In this document: positions 31,770 to 41,229 of the stretch, one piece after another
Layout: each line of letters opens with the position of its first letter
Numbering within the stretch: position 1 is the stretch's first letter
DNA from: an uncultured Bacteroides sp.
Lineage (GTDB): Bacteria > Bacteroidota > Bacteroidia > Bacteroidales > Bacteroidaceae
Direction: 5' to 3'
Length of the DNA: 64,000 nt
Assembly: GCF_959029255.1 (NCBI RefSeq)
Contig: NZ_CAUFUE010000021.1
Location: 1-64,000, forward strand
Made by a program: the position numbers and the translations under genes
Notes under the pieces: model-generated
Database searches by the model: none
Seen by the model: only the letters and a program-made list of their open reading frames with translations
What the model was told of the DNA's origin: nothing

Positions 31770-34700
31770 GCGGGACGTCCACAACAAGATGTGTCAAAAG
31801 CACTTCAGGGAGCAGTACCCGGACTTTTTATCACTACAGAAAACGGTGATATTAATGGAAAAGCTTCCATGCGTATCCGTGGTGTGGGAACCTTGAGTAA
31901 CGACGAAAAGAGTAATCCGCTGATTGTAGTGGATGGCGTTCCGATGGACGACATTTCTTTTCTGAACACGCAGGACATCGAGAGTATATCCGTATTGAAA
32001 GACGCCGCCTCTTCTTCTATTTACGGTACGCGTGCAGCTTTCGGCGTAATCCTGATAAACACAAAGAGCGCCAAGCCGACCGATAAGGTTACCATCAACT
32101 ATAGTAATAATTTCGCATGGGATCAGGCAACCTATCTTCCCGATTTCCCGGATGTGCCCACGCAATTACTTTCTGCCTTGGAGGCCAAAGCAAACGCCAA
32201 CAAATATGAGGTGGAACTTTTCGGTATGTATTTTGACAAGTTGTTGCCTTTTGCGCAGAAGTGGAAACAACAAAACGGTAACCGCAAACTGAAATACGGA
32301 GAAATGCGACCCTACCAAAACGAAAGCAATGTAGGTGACTATTATGTACAGGAGGATGGCACGCCTTATTATTATGCCGATTGGGATGTGAAAGATATCT
32401 ATTACAGTAAAGCGGCTCCGTCGCAAACTCACAATGTTTCAATTCAAGGCACATCCGGTAAGACTAATTATTACCTTTCTTTCGGTTATGATGAAAAAGA
32501 AGGTATAATGAAAGTACGCCCTGATGAATTGAAAAAGTATAATGTTTCAGTTAATGTATCCACTGACATCTTCGATTGGTTGCAAGTAGGCGCGCGGGTC
32601 AACTACTCCCGTAAGAACTATACACGCCCCGATGTATACAGCAGTACCTACCAGACCCTCTGGCGCTGGGGATCATTCTTCATTCCTTCGGGCACTATCG
32701 ACGGATATGACACTCGCTTGATGGCAATGCGCAAGCAGGCTGCCGACCGTAAAGAAATTACCGACCTTACCCGCATGAATGCTTACTTGAAAGCAGAGAT
32801 AGTCAAAGGGCTTACCCTGAATGCCGATTTTACTTACGCCATTCAAAACCTGAACAGCGGTTCGGAAGATTTCTCTGTTTATGGAATCAATTGGAGTGGA
32901 AAGCCGGTGCCCTCATATATTGTTTCGCCAAGTGCTACTAAGGTTTCGCGGGATAATTCCAAACAGAACACTTGGACACTTAACGCGTATGCGAACTATG
33001 CCCTGACAGTGGCCGGAAGCCACAACCTGAATGTGATGGCCGGTGCTAACGCCGAAGAAGTGGATTATACTTATTTATATGGGATGCGAAACGGGCTGTA
33101 TGATGAAGCATATCCCGAACTTAATTTGGCCAATCAGGAGGGGCAACAAATTAACTGGTCGCATACTTCCCGTGCGTCAGCCGGTTATTTTGGACGTATC
33201 AACTATGATTATAAAGGTATCTACCTGTTGGAGGTGAACGGACGTTATGACGGCTCGTCCCGTTTTCCGCATACTGACCATTGGGCGTTTTTCCCCTCCG
33301 CTTCCATCGGATATCGTTTTTCCGAGGAGGCTTATTTCGCTCCGTTGAAGAAAATCGTCAGCAATGGTAAACTGCGTGCCTCTTATGGTGAGATTGGTAA
33401 TGAAGCCATTGGAGACTACATGTTTGAAGAATTGATCAGTCAACGTGAAAATGATGAAGATACGGGTTATATTTATTGGGTAGACGGTAATGGTGTCAAT
33501 GCTAATAGGCTGACTCAGTATAACATGCCGAAATTGGTTTCCAAGTCCCTTACCTGGGAACGTATCCGTACTACCGATATCGGTTTGGATCTGGGATTTC
33601 TGAATGATGAGTTATCGGTAAGTTTCGACTGGTATCAACGTGAAAACCGCGATATGCTTGCTCCCGCCCAAGTTCTTCCAAACAGCGTAGGGGCCACCGC
33701 ACCTTATGAGAATGCCGGTACCCTCCGTACTCGCGGCTGGGAACTCAATCTTAATTGGCGTCACAAATTCGGCGACTTCGACGTCTATGCTAACTTCAAC
33801 CTGAGTGATTCCAAGACAAAAGTCACGAAATGGAATAACGAATCCAAACTACTCAGTTCTTATTATTCGGGAAAAACTTACGGCGATATTTGGGGCTTTG
33901 AAACCGAACGTTACTTTGAGGAATCCGACTTTACAGGGCAAAATGCCGACGGGACTTGGAACTATAAGAATGGCATCGCCAACCAATATGCAATTGAAGA
34001 AGCTCCTTTCCACTATGGCCCGGGGGATATCAAATTTAAAGATTTGGACGGGAGCGGTAGCATTGACGGTGGTAAAGGAACGGCTGACAATCATGGCGAC
34101 CTGAAGGTAATCGGTAACTCGCTTCCCCGTTATGAATATAGTTTCCACCTCGGCGGCAGTTGGAAGAATATTGATTTGGACTTGTTCTTCCAAGGTGTAG
34201 GTAAGCGCTCCGACTGGACGATTTCCTCTTTGAACTTCCCGATGATGCGTGATGCTGATTTGGCTATTTACGATCACCAGACCAGCTATAACAAGGTGTT
34301 GTATTCCAGCGACTGGAAGACTATTACCGGTTATGAAATCAATCAAAGTAATGCTTATCCACGTCTTTATCCCGGTAATGAGGCAAAAGGGGCTGTGTCA
34401 GGCATTGCCAATGGTAAGAACAACTACTATCCGCAGACCCGCTATCTGACCGATATGTCCTATCTCCGTCTGAAGAATGTGACTGTCGGCTATACTTTCC
34501 CCAAAAAGTGGACTCGCAAGGCTTTTATCGAAAAGGCGCGTATCTACTTTAGCGGTAGTAACCTCTTCTTGCTTTATAAAGGAAGTGACCTTCCGGTTGA
34601 CCCTGAAATCAGTACAGGCGATGGTCTGACATACGGTGGATGGGGACGTACGGCTCCTGTTACCCGTACTTTCTCATTCGGAATTCAGGTAACTTTGTAA
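31305..34700 (+). CDS. SusC-type TonB-dependent outer-membrane transporter 2
   Basis: 1131 residues. Export signal (about 1-33), carboxypeptidase-regulatory-like domain (VTGLVVDSNDDPVIGASV, about 53-125), TonB-box-like EVVVVGYG, plug with RIRGVGTLSNDEKSNPLIVV and SVLKDAASSSIYGTRAAF, and a long beta-barrel ending GIQVTL. It pairs with the SusD2 protein encoded 19 bp downstream. The N-terminal 155 residues nearly match SusC1, but the loop and barrel regions do not align well by eye, pointing to a different ligand or to exchange of the 5' part between genes. It is the start of a plus-strand two-gene unit closed by a strong terminator. Confidence 0.95.
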   Translation: MNGDCKKRGLVNNKFLAAVAISTLLLGSGNVMAISTASDNSLGVTEQMQMQTVTGLVVDSNDDPVIGASVVEKGTTNGIVTDLDGKFTLNVKPGAMLKISFVGYQTQEIKAAKTMKIVLKEDTELLDEVVVVGYGIQKKANLTGAVSTVDLNKTMAGRPQQDVSKALQGAVPGLFITTENGDINGKASMRIRGVGTLSNDEKSNPLIVVDGVPMDDISFLNTQDIESISVLKDAASSSIYGTRAAFGVILINTKSAKPTDKVTINYSNNFAWDQATYLPDFPDVPTQLLSALEAKANANKYEVELFGMYFDKLLPFAQKWKQQNGNRKLKYGEMRPYQNESNVGDYYVQEDGTPYYYADWDVKDIYYSKAAPSQTHNVSIQGTSGKTNYYLSFGYDEKEGIMKVRPDELKKYNVSVNVSTDIFDWLQVGARVNYSRKNYTRPDVYSSTYQTLWRWGSFFIPSGTIDGYDTRLMAMRKQAADRKEITDLTRMNAYLKAEIVKGLTLNADFTYAIQNLNSGSEDFSVYGINWSGKPVPSYIVSPSATKVSRDNSKQNTWTLNAYANYALTVAGSHNLNVMAGANAEEVDYTYLYGMRNGLYDEAYPELNLANQEGQQINWSHTSRASAGYFGRINYDYKGIYLLEVNGRYDGSSRFPHTDHWAFFPSASIGYRFSEEAYFAPLKKIVSNGKLRASYGEIGNEAIGDYMFEELISQRENDEDTGYIYWVDGNGVNANRLTQYNMPKLVSKSLTWERIRTTDIGLDLGFLNDELSVSFDWYQRENRDMLAPAQVLPNSVGATAPYENAGTLRTRGWELNLNWRHKFGDFDVYANFNLSDSKTKVTKWNNESKLLSSYYSGKTYGDIWGFETERYFEESDFTGQNADGTWNYKNGIANQYAIEEAPFHYGPGDIKFKDLDGSGSIDGGKGTADNHGDLKVIGNSLPRYEYSFHLGGSWKNIDLDLFFQGVGKRSDWTISSLNFPMMRDADLAIYDHQTSYNKVLYSSDWKTITGYEINQSNAYPRLYPGNEAKGAVSGIANGKNNYYPQTRYLTDMSYLRLKNVTVGYTFPKKWTRKAFIEKARIYFSGSNLFLLYKGSDLPVDPEISTGDGLTYGGWGRTAPVTRTFSFGIQVTL

Positions 34701-34719
34701 TAACCCCTAAAACATTAGA

Positions 34720-36423
34720 ATGATGAAAAAGCTAATTATATACGGAACAATGGCTCTAATGGCTTTGACAAGTTGCAATGACTTTCTCGATAAAGAGCCT
34801 TTAGATGCATTCACCAATACTCCCGCTTATTGGAGTAATGCAAGTAACCTCGATAACCAATGCAATACGTTCTACAATAAATATCTCGGCTACGGAAATG
34901 GAGACCATCCCGGCTGGTTCTATTTCAAAGCGCTCAGCGATGACCAGGTAGCCGATGGATCAACCATCTGGACTTACACCGCTTTGAAGGCTACCGCTAC
35001 TGAATGGTCGGAGCCTTTTGAAGAAATTCGCCGCGCCAATTATATCCTTGCGGGGTTGAAGGCTTCTTCGCTTGATGGTGCCGTCAGAGCCAACTACGAA
35101 GGGATAGCCCGTATGAACAGGGCATGGCAATACTATCAACTGGTGCGCATGTATGGCGATGTGCAATGGATAAACATTCCCGTGGATCCTTCGGATAAAG
35201 ATGTGGTTTACGGAGCACGTACCGACCGTGACATAGTAATGGACAGTGTACTGAACGATCTCAGCTATGCAGCTAGAACCATTACTGGAACCAACAAACA
35301 ACGGTTCACCGCAGATATGGCTTTGGCGATGAAAGCTGATGTCACTCTCTATGAAGGTACCTATAGCAAATATCGCACGGCTGCCGACAATGCCGGTAAA
35401 GCCGCCGACCTGCCCCGGGCCGAAAAATACCTGAAAGAATGTGTCAGTGCCTGCGAAGCGCTGATGGGGAAAGATTATACGCTGAATCCGAGTTATAAAG
35501 GCAATTATAATTCAGTTTCTCTCAGCAAGAATCCCGAGATGATTTTCTACAAACCCTATTCCCAAAACAGCTTGATGCATTCCATCATAGATTATACCGT
35601 GAATACGGGTGGAACGAGCGGCATGACGAAAGACGCCTTTGACTGTTATCTGTTCACTGACGGCAAGCCGAAAGCTACGACTTCGCTGGATACGAATGAC
35701 GCTGTAACAAAAGATGCGAACGGAGAATATAACTTAGAATCAATCTTGAAAGTACGTGATAAGCGATTGTCCGAGACCATCGATCCGGTTCTCTGCTTCA
35801 AGGGTAATCCTTATAGCCGTGCCGGAGTTGCCGCATTCACTTCCACCACAGGCTATGGTGTTGCCAAATATGACAATCCAGAGGAGTTGACTGTGAACGA
35901 ACGTAACAATATCAATAAACAATATACGGATGCTCCTATATTCTGGTTGTCTGTAGTCTATCTGGATTTTGCCGAAGCTAAGGCGGAGTTGGGCACTTTG
36001 ACGGATACCGACCTCGATAATACTATCAATAAATTGTTGGAACGCGCCGGTTTGCCTGCCATGAATATTTCTCCCGATGCCGACCCTGCCAACAATATGG
36101 GAGTCAGCAATCTGCTGTGGGAAATTCGCCGTTGCCGACGTTGTGAATTGATGTTCGATAATTGGACCCGCTATTGGGATCTTGTTCGTTGGCATAAACT
36201 CGATTTGCTTGATTCCGGAAAACACCCCGATATCTATTTGGGCGCCAACTTGAAGCATGTTGCCGATCCGGAAGTGGATGTTAACGGTAATGGTTATATG
36301 GTAGGCTCCAATACCATCAATCAGCCGCGTATCTATGATTCGAAGTATTATTTCTACCCGATACCGACGACTCAGTTAACGCTGAATACAAGTATGAAAC
36401 AAAATCCGGGATGGGATGAGTAG
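34720..36423 (+). CDS. SusD-type outer-membrane lipoprotein 2 (RagB/SusD)
   Basis: 567-residue SusD homologue with lipobox ALTSC (Cys19) followed by NDFLDKEPLDAFT. SusD signatures include NYILAGL and MNRAWQYYQLVRMYGDVQWI near 133-152 and the C-terminal LLWEIRRCRRCELMFDNWTR. It is expected on the cell surface over SusC2. The run EIRRCRRCELMF has two Cys where most relatives show Glu/Arg/Met patterns, a minor oddity. The stop codon is followed by a strong rho-independent terminator, so susC2-susD2 form a unit without an enzyme gene. Ligand unknown. Confidence 0.93.
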   Translation: MMKKLIIYGTMALMALTSCNDFLDKEPLDAFTNTPAYWSNASNLDNQCNTFYNKYLGYGNGDHPGWFYFKALSDDQVADGSTIWTYTALKATATEWSEPFEEIRRANYILAGLKASSLDGAVRANYEGIARMNRAWQYYQLVRMYGDVQWINIPVDPSDKDVVYGARTDRDIVMDSVLNDLSYAARTITGTNKQRFTADMALAMKADVTLYEGTYSKYRTAADNAGKAADLPRAEKYLKECVSACEALMGKDYTLNPSYKGNYNSVSLSKNPEMIFYKPYSQNSLMHSIIDYTVNTGGTSGMTKDAFDCYLFTDGKPKATTSLDTNDAVTKDANGEYNLESILKVRDKRLSETIDPVLCFKGNPYSRAGVAAFTSTTGYGVAKYDNPEELTVNERNNINKQYTDAPIFWLSVVYLDFAEAKAELGTLTDTDLDNTINKLLERAGLPAMNISPDADPANNMGVSNLLWEIRRCRRCELMFDNWTRYWDLVRWHKLDLLDSGKHPDIYLGANLKHVADPEVDVNGNGYMVGSNTINQPRIYDSKYYFYPIPTTQLTLNTSMKQNPGWDE

Positions 36424-36443
36424 GCGGAAGCGCCTCGTAAAAC

Positions 36444-36477
36444 ATGAGCCCGGCATTTGACCGGGCTCATTTCATTT
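36444..36477 (+). terminator. Rho-independent terminator after susD2
   Basis: ATGAGCCCGG (36444-36453) pairs perfectly with CCGGGCTCAT (36461-36470) over a 7-base loop, followed by TTCATTT. It may also serve asd, which ends at 36501 on the other strand. Confidence 0.85.
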
Positions 36478-36500
36478 AATCATTATGGTTGGAAAATTAC

Positions 36501-37511
36501 TTATCCAAGTGCATTTTCTTTAATCAGATATTCTGCTATCTGCACGGCATTCAGTGCGGCACCCTTCTTGATTTGGTCACCTACAATCCAGAAGGCCAAT
36601 CCGTTCTCGTTAGTGAGGTCTTTGCGGATACGTCCTACGTAAACAGGGTCTTTTCCGGCAAGGAACAAAGGCATCGGATATTCTTTCTCTGCGGGATTGT
36701 CCATTAATACCAATCCTTTTCCGTTTGCAAAAGCTTCACGGGCTTCTTCCAAAGAAATAGGACGTTCGGTCTCTAACCAGATGCTTTCGGAATGGGAACG
36801 GAGGGCAGGAACACGGACACAGGTTGCGCTGACTTTGATATCAGAGTGCATAATCTTGCGTGTTTCATTGAACATCTTCATTTCTTCCTTGGTATATCCG
36901 TTTTCAGTGAAGACGTCAATCTGGGGAATCAGATTGAATGCCAACTGATAAGCGAACTTCTCAACTTTAACCGGTTCGCCTGCCAATACCTGGCGATATT
37001 GTTCGTACAATTCGTCCATGGCGGCTGCACCTGCGCCACTGGCTGCCTGATAGGTAGAAACGTGTACGGTCTTTATGTGAGAAAGCTGTTCGATGGCTTT
37101 CAGCGCTACCACCATTTGGATAGTAGTACAGTTAGGATTGGCAACGATGCCGCGTGGACGGTCTTTTGCGTCGGCGGCATTCATCTCGGGTACAACCAAA
37201 GGCACATCGGCATCCATACGGAAAGCGCTGGAATTGTCAATCATTACAGCTCCATATTTGGTAATGGTCTCGGCAAACTCTTTAGAGGTGCCTGCGCCTG
37301 CGGAAGTGAAAGCGATATCAACCCCTTTAAAGTCATCGTTGTGTTGCAAGAGTTTTACCTCGATCTGTTTACCGCGGAAGGTATATTTAGTTCCGGCACT
37401 GCGTTTAGAACCGAACAATACTAACTCGTCCAACGGGAAATTCCTTTCATCGAGCACTCGCAGGAATTCTTGTCCCACGGCTCCGCTTGCTCCAACAATA
37501 GCTACTTTCAT
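36501..37511 (-). CDS. asd: Aspartate-semialdehyde dehydrogenase
   Basis: 336-residue cytoplasmic NADPH-dependent enzyme that reduces L-aspartyl-4-phosphate to the semialdehyde, the branch point to lysine/diaminopimelate, threonine and methionine. The N-terminal Rossmann motif is VAIVGASGAVGQEFLRVL (3-20); the active-site cysteine is in ANPNCTTIQM (Cys129 region) and the substrate Arg/His region RVPALRSHSESIW is near 234-246. Length is normal. It stands alone on the minus strand with a -7 box at 37579-37586. It is a housekeeping gene and also feeds peptidoglycan synthesis. Confidence 0.96.
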   Translation of the reverse strand: MKVAIVGASGAVGQEFLRVLDERNFPLDELVLFGSKRSAGTKYTFRGKQIEVKLLQHNDDFKGVDIAFTSAGAGTSKEFAETITKYGAVMIDNSSAFRMDADVPLVVPEMNAADAKDRPRGIVANPNCTTIQMVVALKAIEQLSHIKTVHVSTYQAASGAGAAAMDELYEQYRQVLAGEPVKVEKFAYQLAFNLIPQIDVFTENGYTKEEMKMFNETRKIMHSDIKVSATCVRVPALRSHSESIWLETERPISLEEAREAFANGKGLVLMDNPAEKEYPMPLFLAGKDPVYVGRIRKDLTNENGLAFWIVGDQIKKGAALNAVQIAEYLIKENALG

Positions 37512-37578
37512 TTTTCTTTTGTTTTTAATAAGTTTATAAAAAAGTTACATTCTATCTCTAAAAAGATAGATTTGCCTG

Positions 37579-37586
37579 CAAATTTA
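37579..37586 (-). promoter_or_regulatory. -7 box TAAATTTG for asd
   Basis: Minus strand TAAATTTG fits TAnnTTTG, 67 bp before the asd start codon. It lies in the gap shared with the divergent antiporter gene. Confidence 0.5.
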
Positions 37587-37664
37587 TAACAAATAGCTGT
37601 ATGACACCGCATAAAGTGAAAACTTTTTCGTTATTTTGCAGTTAAAACCTAAAACTTGCAGCGT

Positions 37665-39794
37665 ATGGACTGGCTCGACCTTAGTTTAAAACTTCCTATT
37701 ACCGATCCTACATGGATATTCCTCCTTGTACTCCTCATCATATTGTTTGCTCCCATATTGTTGAATAAACTCCGCATTCCTCATATCATCGGGATGATTT
37801 TGGCAGGTTTGGTTATTGGCGAGCATGGTTTCAATATATTGGTACGGGACAGCAGTTTCCAGTTGTTTGGCAAGGTAGGACTCTATTATATCATGTTCCT
37901 GGCAGGATTGGAAATGAATATGGGAGACTTTAAGAAGAACCGGGGGAAAGCGGTCATGCTGGGGTTGCTGGCATTTATAATTCCGATAGGTATAGGTCTG
38001 GTCACCAATATGATGCTTCTGAAATATAGTCTGCTCACGTCGATATTGTTGGCGAGTATGTATGCTTCGCATACGTTGGTGGCTTATCCAATCGTTATCC
38101 GTTACGGTGTGTCCCGCCATCGCAGTGTGAGTATTGCGGTAGGGGGTACGGCTGTGACCGATACCCTTACTTTACTGGTATTGGCAGTGGTGGGCGGTTT
38201 GTTCAAGGGCGAATCCGGTGGCTTGTTCTGGCTCTGGCTGGTAATCAAGGTGGTGTTTCTTGGAGCACTCATCATGTACTCTTTTCCACGTATCGGAAGA
38301 TGGTTTTTCAGAAGATATGACGATAATGTGATGCAGTTCATTTTCGTGCTTGCCATGGTTTTCCTTGGTGCGGGATTAATGGAGTTTGTGGGAATGGAAG
38401 GTATCCTGGGCGCTTTCCTTGCCGGATTGGTGCTGAACCGGCTTATTCCTCATGTTTCTCCGTTGATGAATCATCTGGAGTTTGTAGGTAATGCGCTTTT
38501 TATCCCTTATTTCCTGATTGGCGTGGGGATGTTGATTGATGTCCATGTTATTTTCGGTCATGGTGATGCCTTGAAGGTGGCGGCAGTCATGATAACGGTG
38601 GCATTGGTTGGAAAGTGGATTGCGTCTTGGCTGACACAGAAGATATACAGGATGGCGGCTATTGAGCGGGAACTGATGTTCGGCTTGAGCAATGCACAAG
38701 CGGCTGCTACATTGGCTGCTGTGTTGGTGGGGTATAACATTATTTTGCCGGGTGGAGAACGTTTGTTGAATGAAGATGTGCTGAACGGAACGGTTTTGCT
38801 CATTCTCGTAACTTGCATTGTAAGTTCGTTCACTACGGAACGTGCCGCCCGTAAGATTGCTATATGCGAGGCGCATCTGGAAGAAGAACGTACTGTGGAA
38901 GCAGAAAGAATATTAATTCCGGTTGCCAATCCCGAGACTATCGAATATCTGGTTAATCTGTCTTTGTTGATACGCGACCCTAAACAGAAAGATAACCTCC
39001 TTGCCCTGAATGTAATAAATGATAATAACACTTCCGAGGGCTCCGAACTTCGTGGAAAAAGATATCTGGAGAAAGCTGCTATGATTACGGCTTCGGTAGA
39101 TGTACCTTTGCGGCAAATCACGCGATATGATTTGAATATAGCATCGGGCATTATCCATACCGCTAAAGAATATGAAGTGACCGACGTCATTATCGGGCTG
39201 CACCGCAAGGTGAATATCGTGGACTCATTTTTTGGCATGCTTGCCGAAAATCTTTTGAAAGGTCTGCACCGGGAAGTGATGATTGCCAAGTTCCTCATCC
39301 CCATCAATACCTTGAGGCGCATTATTATAGCAGTACCTCCTAAAGCTGAATACGAAGCCGGTTTCCAAAAATGGGTGGAACATTTCTGCCGGATGGGAGG
39401 GACAATGGGGTGCCGGGTACATTTCTTTGCCAATGAAAAAACTACTGTTTATCTGCAAGCGTTGGTAAAGAAAAAATATGGGCAAACGCTGACTGAGTTT
39501 TCGCGTCTGGACGATTGGGATGATTTGTTGATATTGACCGGGCAAGTTAACTACGACCATTTGCTCGTGGTAATCAGTGCGCGTAGAGGGTCTATCTCAT
39601 ACGACAGCGCTTTTGAGAAATTACCTGCCCAGTTGAGTAAGTATTTCTCTAATAACAGTTTGATTGTGCTTTATCCCGACCAATTGGGAGAGCCCCAGGA
39701 TACACTTTCTTTCTCTAATCCCCGGGGGAATAATGAGGCGCAGCATTACGAAAAGGTAGGAAATTGGTTCTATAAATGGTTCAAGAAGAATTGA
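37665..39794 (+). CDS. Cation/proton antiporter with universal-stress-type C-terminus
   Basis: 709 residues from the ATG at 37665 (MDWLDLSLKL); an upstream TTG would add three residues and is less likely. The first 390 residues form the CPA2-type Na+/H+ exchanger membrane domain with about twelve helices, including FLAGLEMNMGDFKKNRGK and GLSNAQAAATLAAVLVGYN. Residues about 400-700 are cytoplasmic and contain two USP-like alpha/beta segments (ILIPVANPETIEYLVNL and IIIAVPPKAEYEAGF). It exports sodium or potassium in exchange for protons. The stop codon overlaps the ATG of tcdA by one base, so the two are probably translated in tandem. Confidence 0.9.
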   Translation: MDWLDLSLKLPITDPTWIFLLVLLIILFAPILLNKLRIPHIIGMILAGLVIGEHGFNILVRDSSFQLFGKVGLYYIMFLAGLEMNMGDFKKNRGKAVMLGLLAFIIPIGIGLVTNMMLLKYSLLTSILLASMYASHTLVAYPIVIRYGVSRHRSVSIAVGGTAVTDTLTLLVLAVVGGLFKGESGGLFWLWLVIKVVFLGALIMYSFPRIGRWFFRRYDDNVMQFIFVLAMVFLGAGLMEFVGMEGILGAFLAGLVLNRLIPHVSPLMNHLEFVGNALFIPYFLIGVGMLIDVHVIFGHGDALKVAAVMITVALVGKWIASWLTQKIYRMAAIERELMFGLSNAQAAATLAAVLVGYNIILPGGERLLNEDVLNGTVLLILVTCIVSSFTTERAARKIAICEAHLEEERTVEAERILIPVANPETIEYLVNLSLLIRDPKQKDNLLALNVINDNNTSEGSELRGKRYLEKAAMITASVDVPLRQITRYDLNIASGIIHTAKEYEVTDVIIGLHRKVNIVDSFFGMLAENLLKGLHREVMIAKFLIPINTLRRIIIAVPPKAEYEAGFQKWVEHFCRMGGTMGCRVHFFANEKTTVYLQALVKKKYGQTLTEFSRLDDWDDLLILTGQVNYDHLLVVISARRGSISYDSAFEKLPAQLSKYFSNNSLIVLYPDQLGEPQDTLSFSNPRGNNEAQHYEKVGNWFYKWFKKN

Positions 39795-40504
39795 TGGAAG
39801 ATTGGAAACAAAGGACACAGCTCCTGTTAGGAAATGAAAAGATGGAGCGTTTGCGCCGGGCACACGTATTAGTCGTGGGCTTGGGGGGAGTGGGAGCATA
39901 CGCCGCCGAAATGATATGCCGTGCAAGTGTCGGGAAAATGACTATTGTGGATGCTGATACCGTACAGTCCACTAATATAAACCGTCAGTTACCGGCTCTG
40001 CACTCTACAATGGGTAAGAAGAAAGCGGAGATATTGGAAGCGCGTTTCAGAGATATTAACCCGGAAGTGGAGCTGACTGTGTTACCCGTTTTTTTGAAAG
40101 ACGAAAACATACCCGAATTATTGGATGCCGCGAAGTATGATTTTATAGTAGACGCGATAGATACGCTTTCTCCGAAATGCTATCTGATAGCGGAAGCCAT
40201 GAAGCGGCATATCAAAATAGTGTCGAGTATGGGTGCGGGGGCTAAAAGCGATATCACCCAAGTGCGTTTTGCCGATATATGGGATACCTATCATTGCGGA
40301 CTGAGCAAAGCCGTCCGTAAGCGTTTGCAAAAGATGGGTATCAAGCGAAAACTTCCTGTTGTTTTCAGTACCGAACAGGCTGACCCGAATGCCGTTTTGC
40401 TGACGGACGACGAGATGAACAAGAAGTCCACCTGTGGAACAGTGAGCTACATGCCTGCAGTTTTTGGCTGCTATTTGGCCGAATATGTAATTAAAAGACT
40501 ATAG
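39794..40504 (+). CDS. tcdA: tRNA threonylcarbamoyladenosine dehydratase, ThiF/MoeB family
   Basis: E1-like adenylating enzyme, 236 residues from the ATG at 39794 in a TGATG overlap with the antiporter stop; an ATG at 39776 would add six residues. It cyclises t6A37 in tRNA to ct6A using ATP. Visible are QRTQLLLGNEKMERLRRAHV, the nucleotide loop VVGLGGVGAYAAEMICRA (near 23-40), DADTVQSTNINRQ, and STCGTVSYMP near the C-terminus, all typical of TcdA/YgdL. The link with an antiporter is probably only translational economy. Identification as TcdA instead of another ThiF-like protein rests on length and the tail motif. Confidence 0.9.
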   Translation: MEDWKQRTQLLLGNEKMERLRRAHVLVVGLGGVGAYAAEMICRASVGKMTIVDADTVQSTNINRQLPALHSTMGKKKAEILEARFRDINPEVELTVLPVFLKDENIPELLDAAKYDFIVDAIDTLSPKCYLIAEAMKRHIKIVSSMGAGAKSDITQVRFADIWDTYHCGLSKAVRKRLQKMGIKRKLPVVFSTEQADPNAVLLTDDEMNKKSTCGTVSYMPAVFGCYLAEYVIKRL

Positions 40505-40523
40505 TAATAGCACTTGAAAGAAA

Positions 40524-40564
40524 ACTATCAAATAGTAAATAGTAAATTGTCAAATTGTAAATAG
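40524..40564 (+). repeat. AT-rich sense repeat upstream of the ABC ATPase
   Basis: AAATAGTAAATAGTAAAT then TGTCAAATTGTAAATAG, ending 5 bp before the GTG start. Same family and orientation as the copies before murQ, the DUF4922 gene and cdaA. Confidence 0.65.
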
Positions 40565-40568
40565 CCTA

Positions 40569-41225
40569 GTGATACGCTTAGAAAATATAACCAAGAGTTT
40601 CGGTAACCTGCAAGTATTGCGGGGTATTGATATGAAAGTAGAAAAAGGAGAGATTGTAAGTATTGTAGGCCCCAGTGGCGCAGGTAAAACTACATTATTG
40701 CAGATAATGGGCACGTTGGATATGCCCGACAGTGGTTTGGTTACGATTGACGGTACACCGGTCAACCGGATGAAAGAAAGGGAACTCTCCGCATTCCGTA
40801 ACCGGCATATCGGTTTTGTTTTTCAGTTCCATCAACTGCTACCGGAGTTTACGGCTTTAGAGAATATCATGATACCTGCTTTCATTGCCGGAAAAAGTCA
40901 GCAGGAAGCGAAAACCGCAGCTACGGAAATTCTTGAATTTATGGGGCTTGCCGAACGAGCATCACACAAACCGAACGAGCTTTCGGGTGGAGAAAAACAG
41001 CGTGTTGCCGTAGCCCGTGCACTTATCAATCATCCCGCAGTGGTGTTGGCGGATGAACCTTCAGGTAGCTTGGATTCACATAATAAAGAAGAACTTCACC
41101 AACTCTTTTTCGATTTACGCAGTCGCTTCGGGCAAACGTTTGTTATCGTAACCCACGACGAAGGGCTGGCTAAAATTACCGACCGTACGATACACCTCAA
41201 AGATGGGGCGGTATGCGATGAGTAA
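40569..41225 (+). CDS. ABC transporter ATPase, LolD/MacB-like
   Basis: 218 residues, GTG start. A complete ABC ATPase: Walker A GPSGAGKTT (36-44), Q-loop FQFHQLLPEFTALENI, signature LSGGEKQRVAVARAL, Walker B VVLADEPSGSLD and H-loop VTHD. The insertion pattern fits the LolD/MacB/FtsE-like group that powers lipoprotein release or other extraction from the inner membrane. No permease gene adjoins it; the permease would have to be encoded elsewhere. It converges on the helix-hairpin-helix gene with only 4 bp between stop codons. LolD is the best guess but not certain. Confidence 0.85.
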   Translation: MIRLENITKSFGNLQVLRGIDMKVEKGEIVSIVGPSGAGKTTLLQIMGTLDMPDSGLVTIDGTPVNRMKERELSAFRNRHIGFVFQFHQLLPEFTALENIMIPAFIAGKSQQEAKTAATEILEFMGLAERASHKPNELSGGEKQRVAVARALINHPAVVLADEPSGSLDSHNKEELHQLFFDLRSRFGQTFVIVTHDEGLAKITDRTIHLKDGAVCDE

Positions 41226-41229
41226 ACTG

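Noticed and set aside
37656..37664. TTG start for the antiporter
   Set aside because: The ATG at 37665 gives the usual N-terminus; the TTG adds three unsupported residues.
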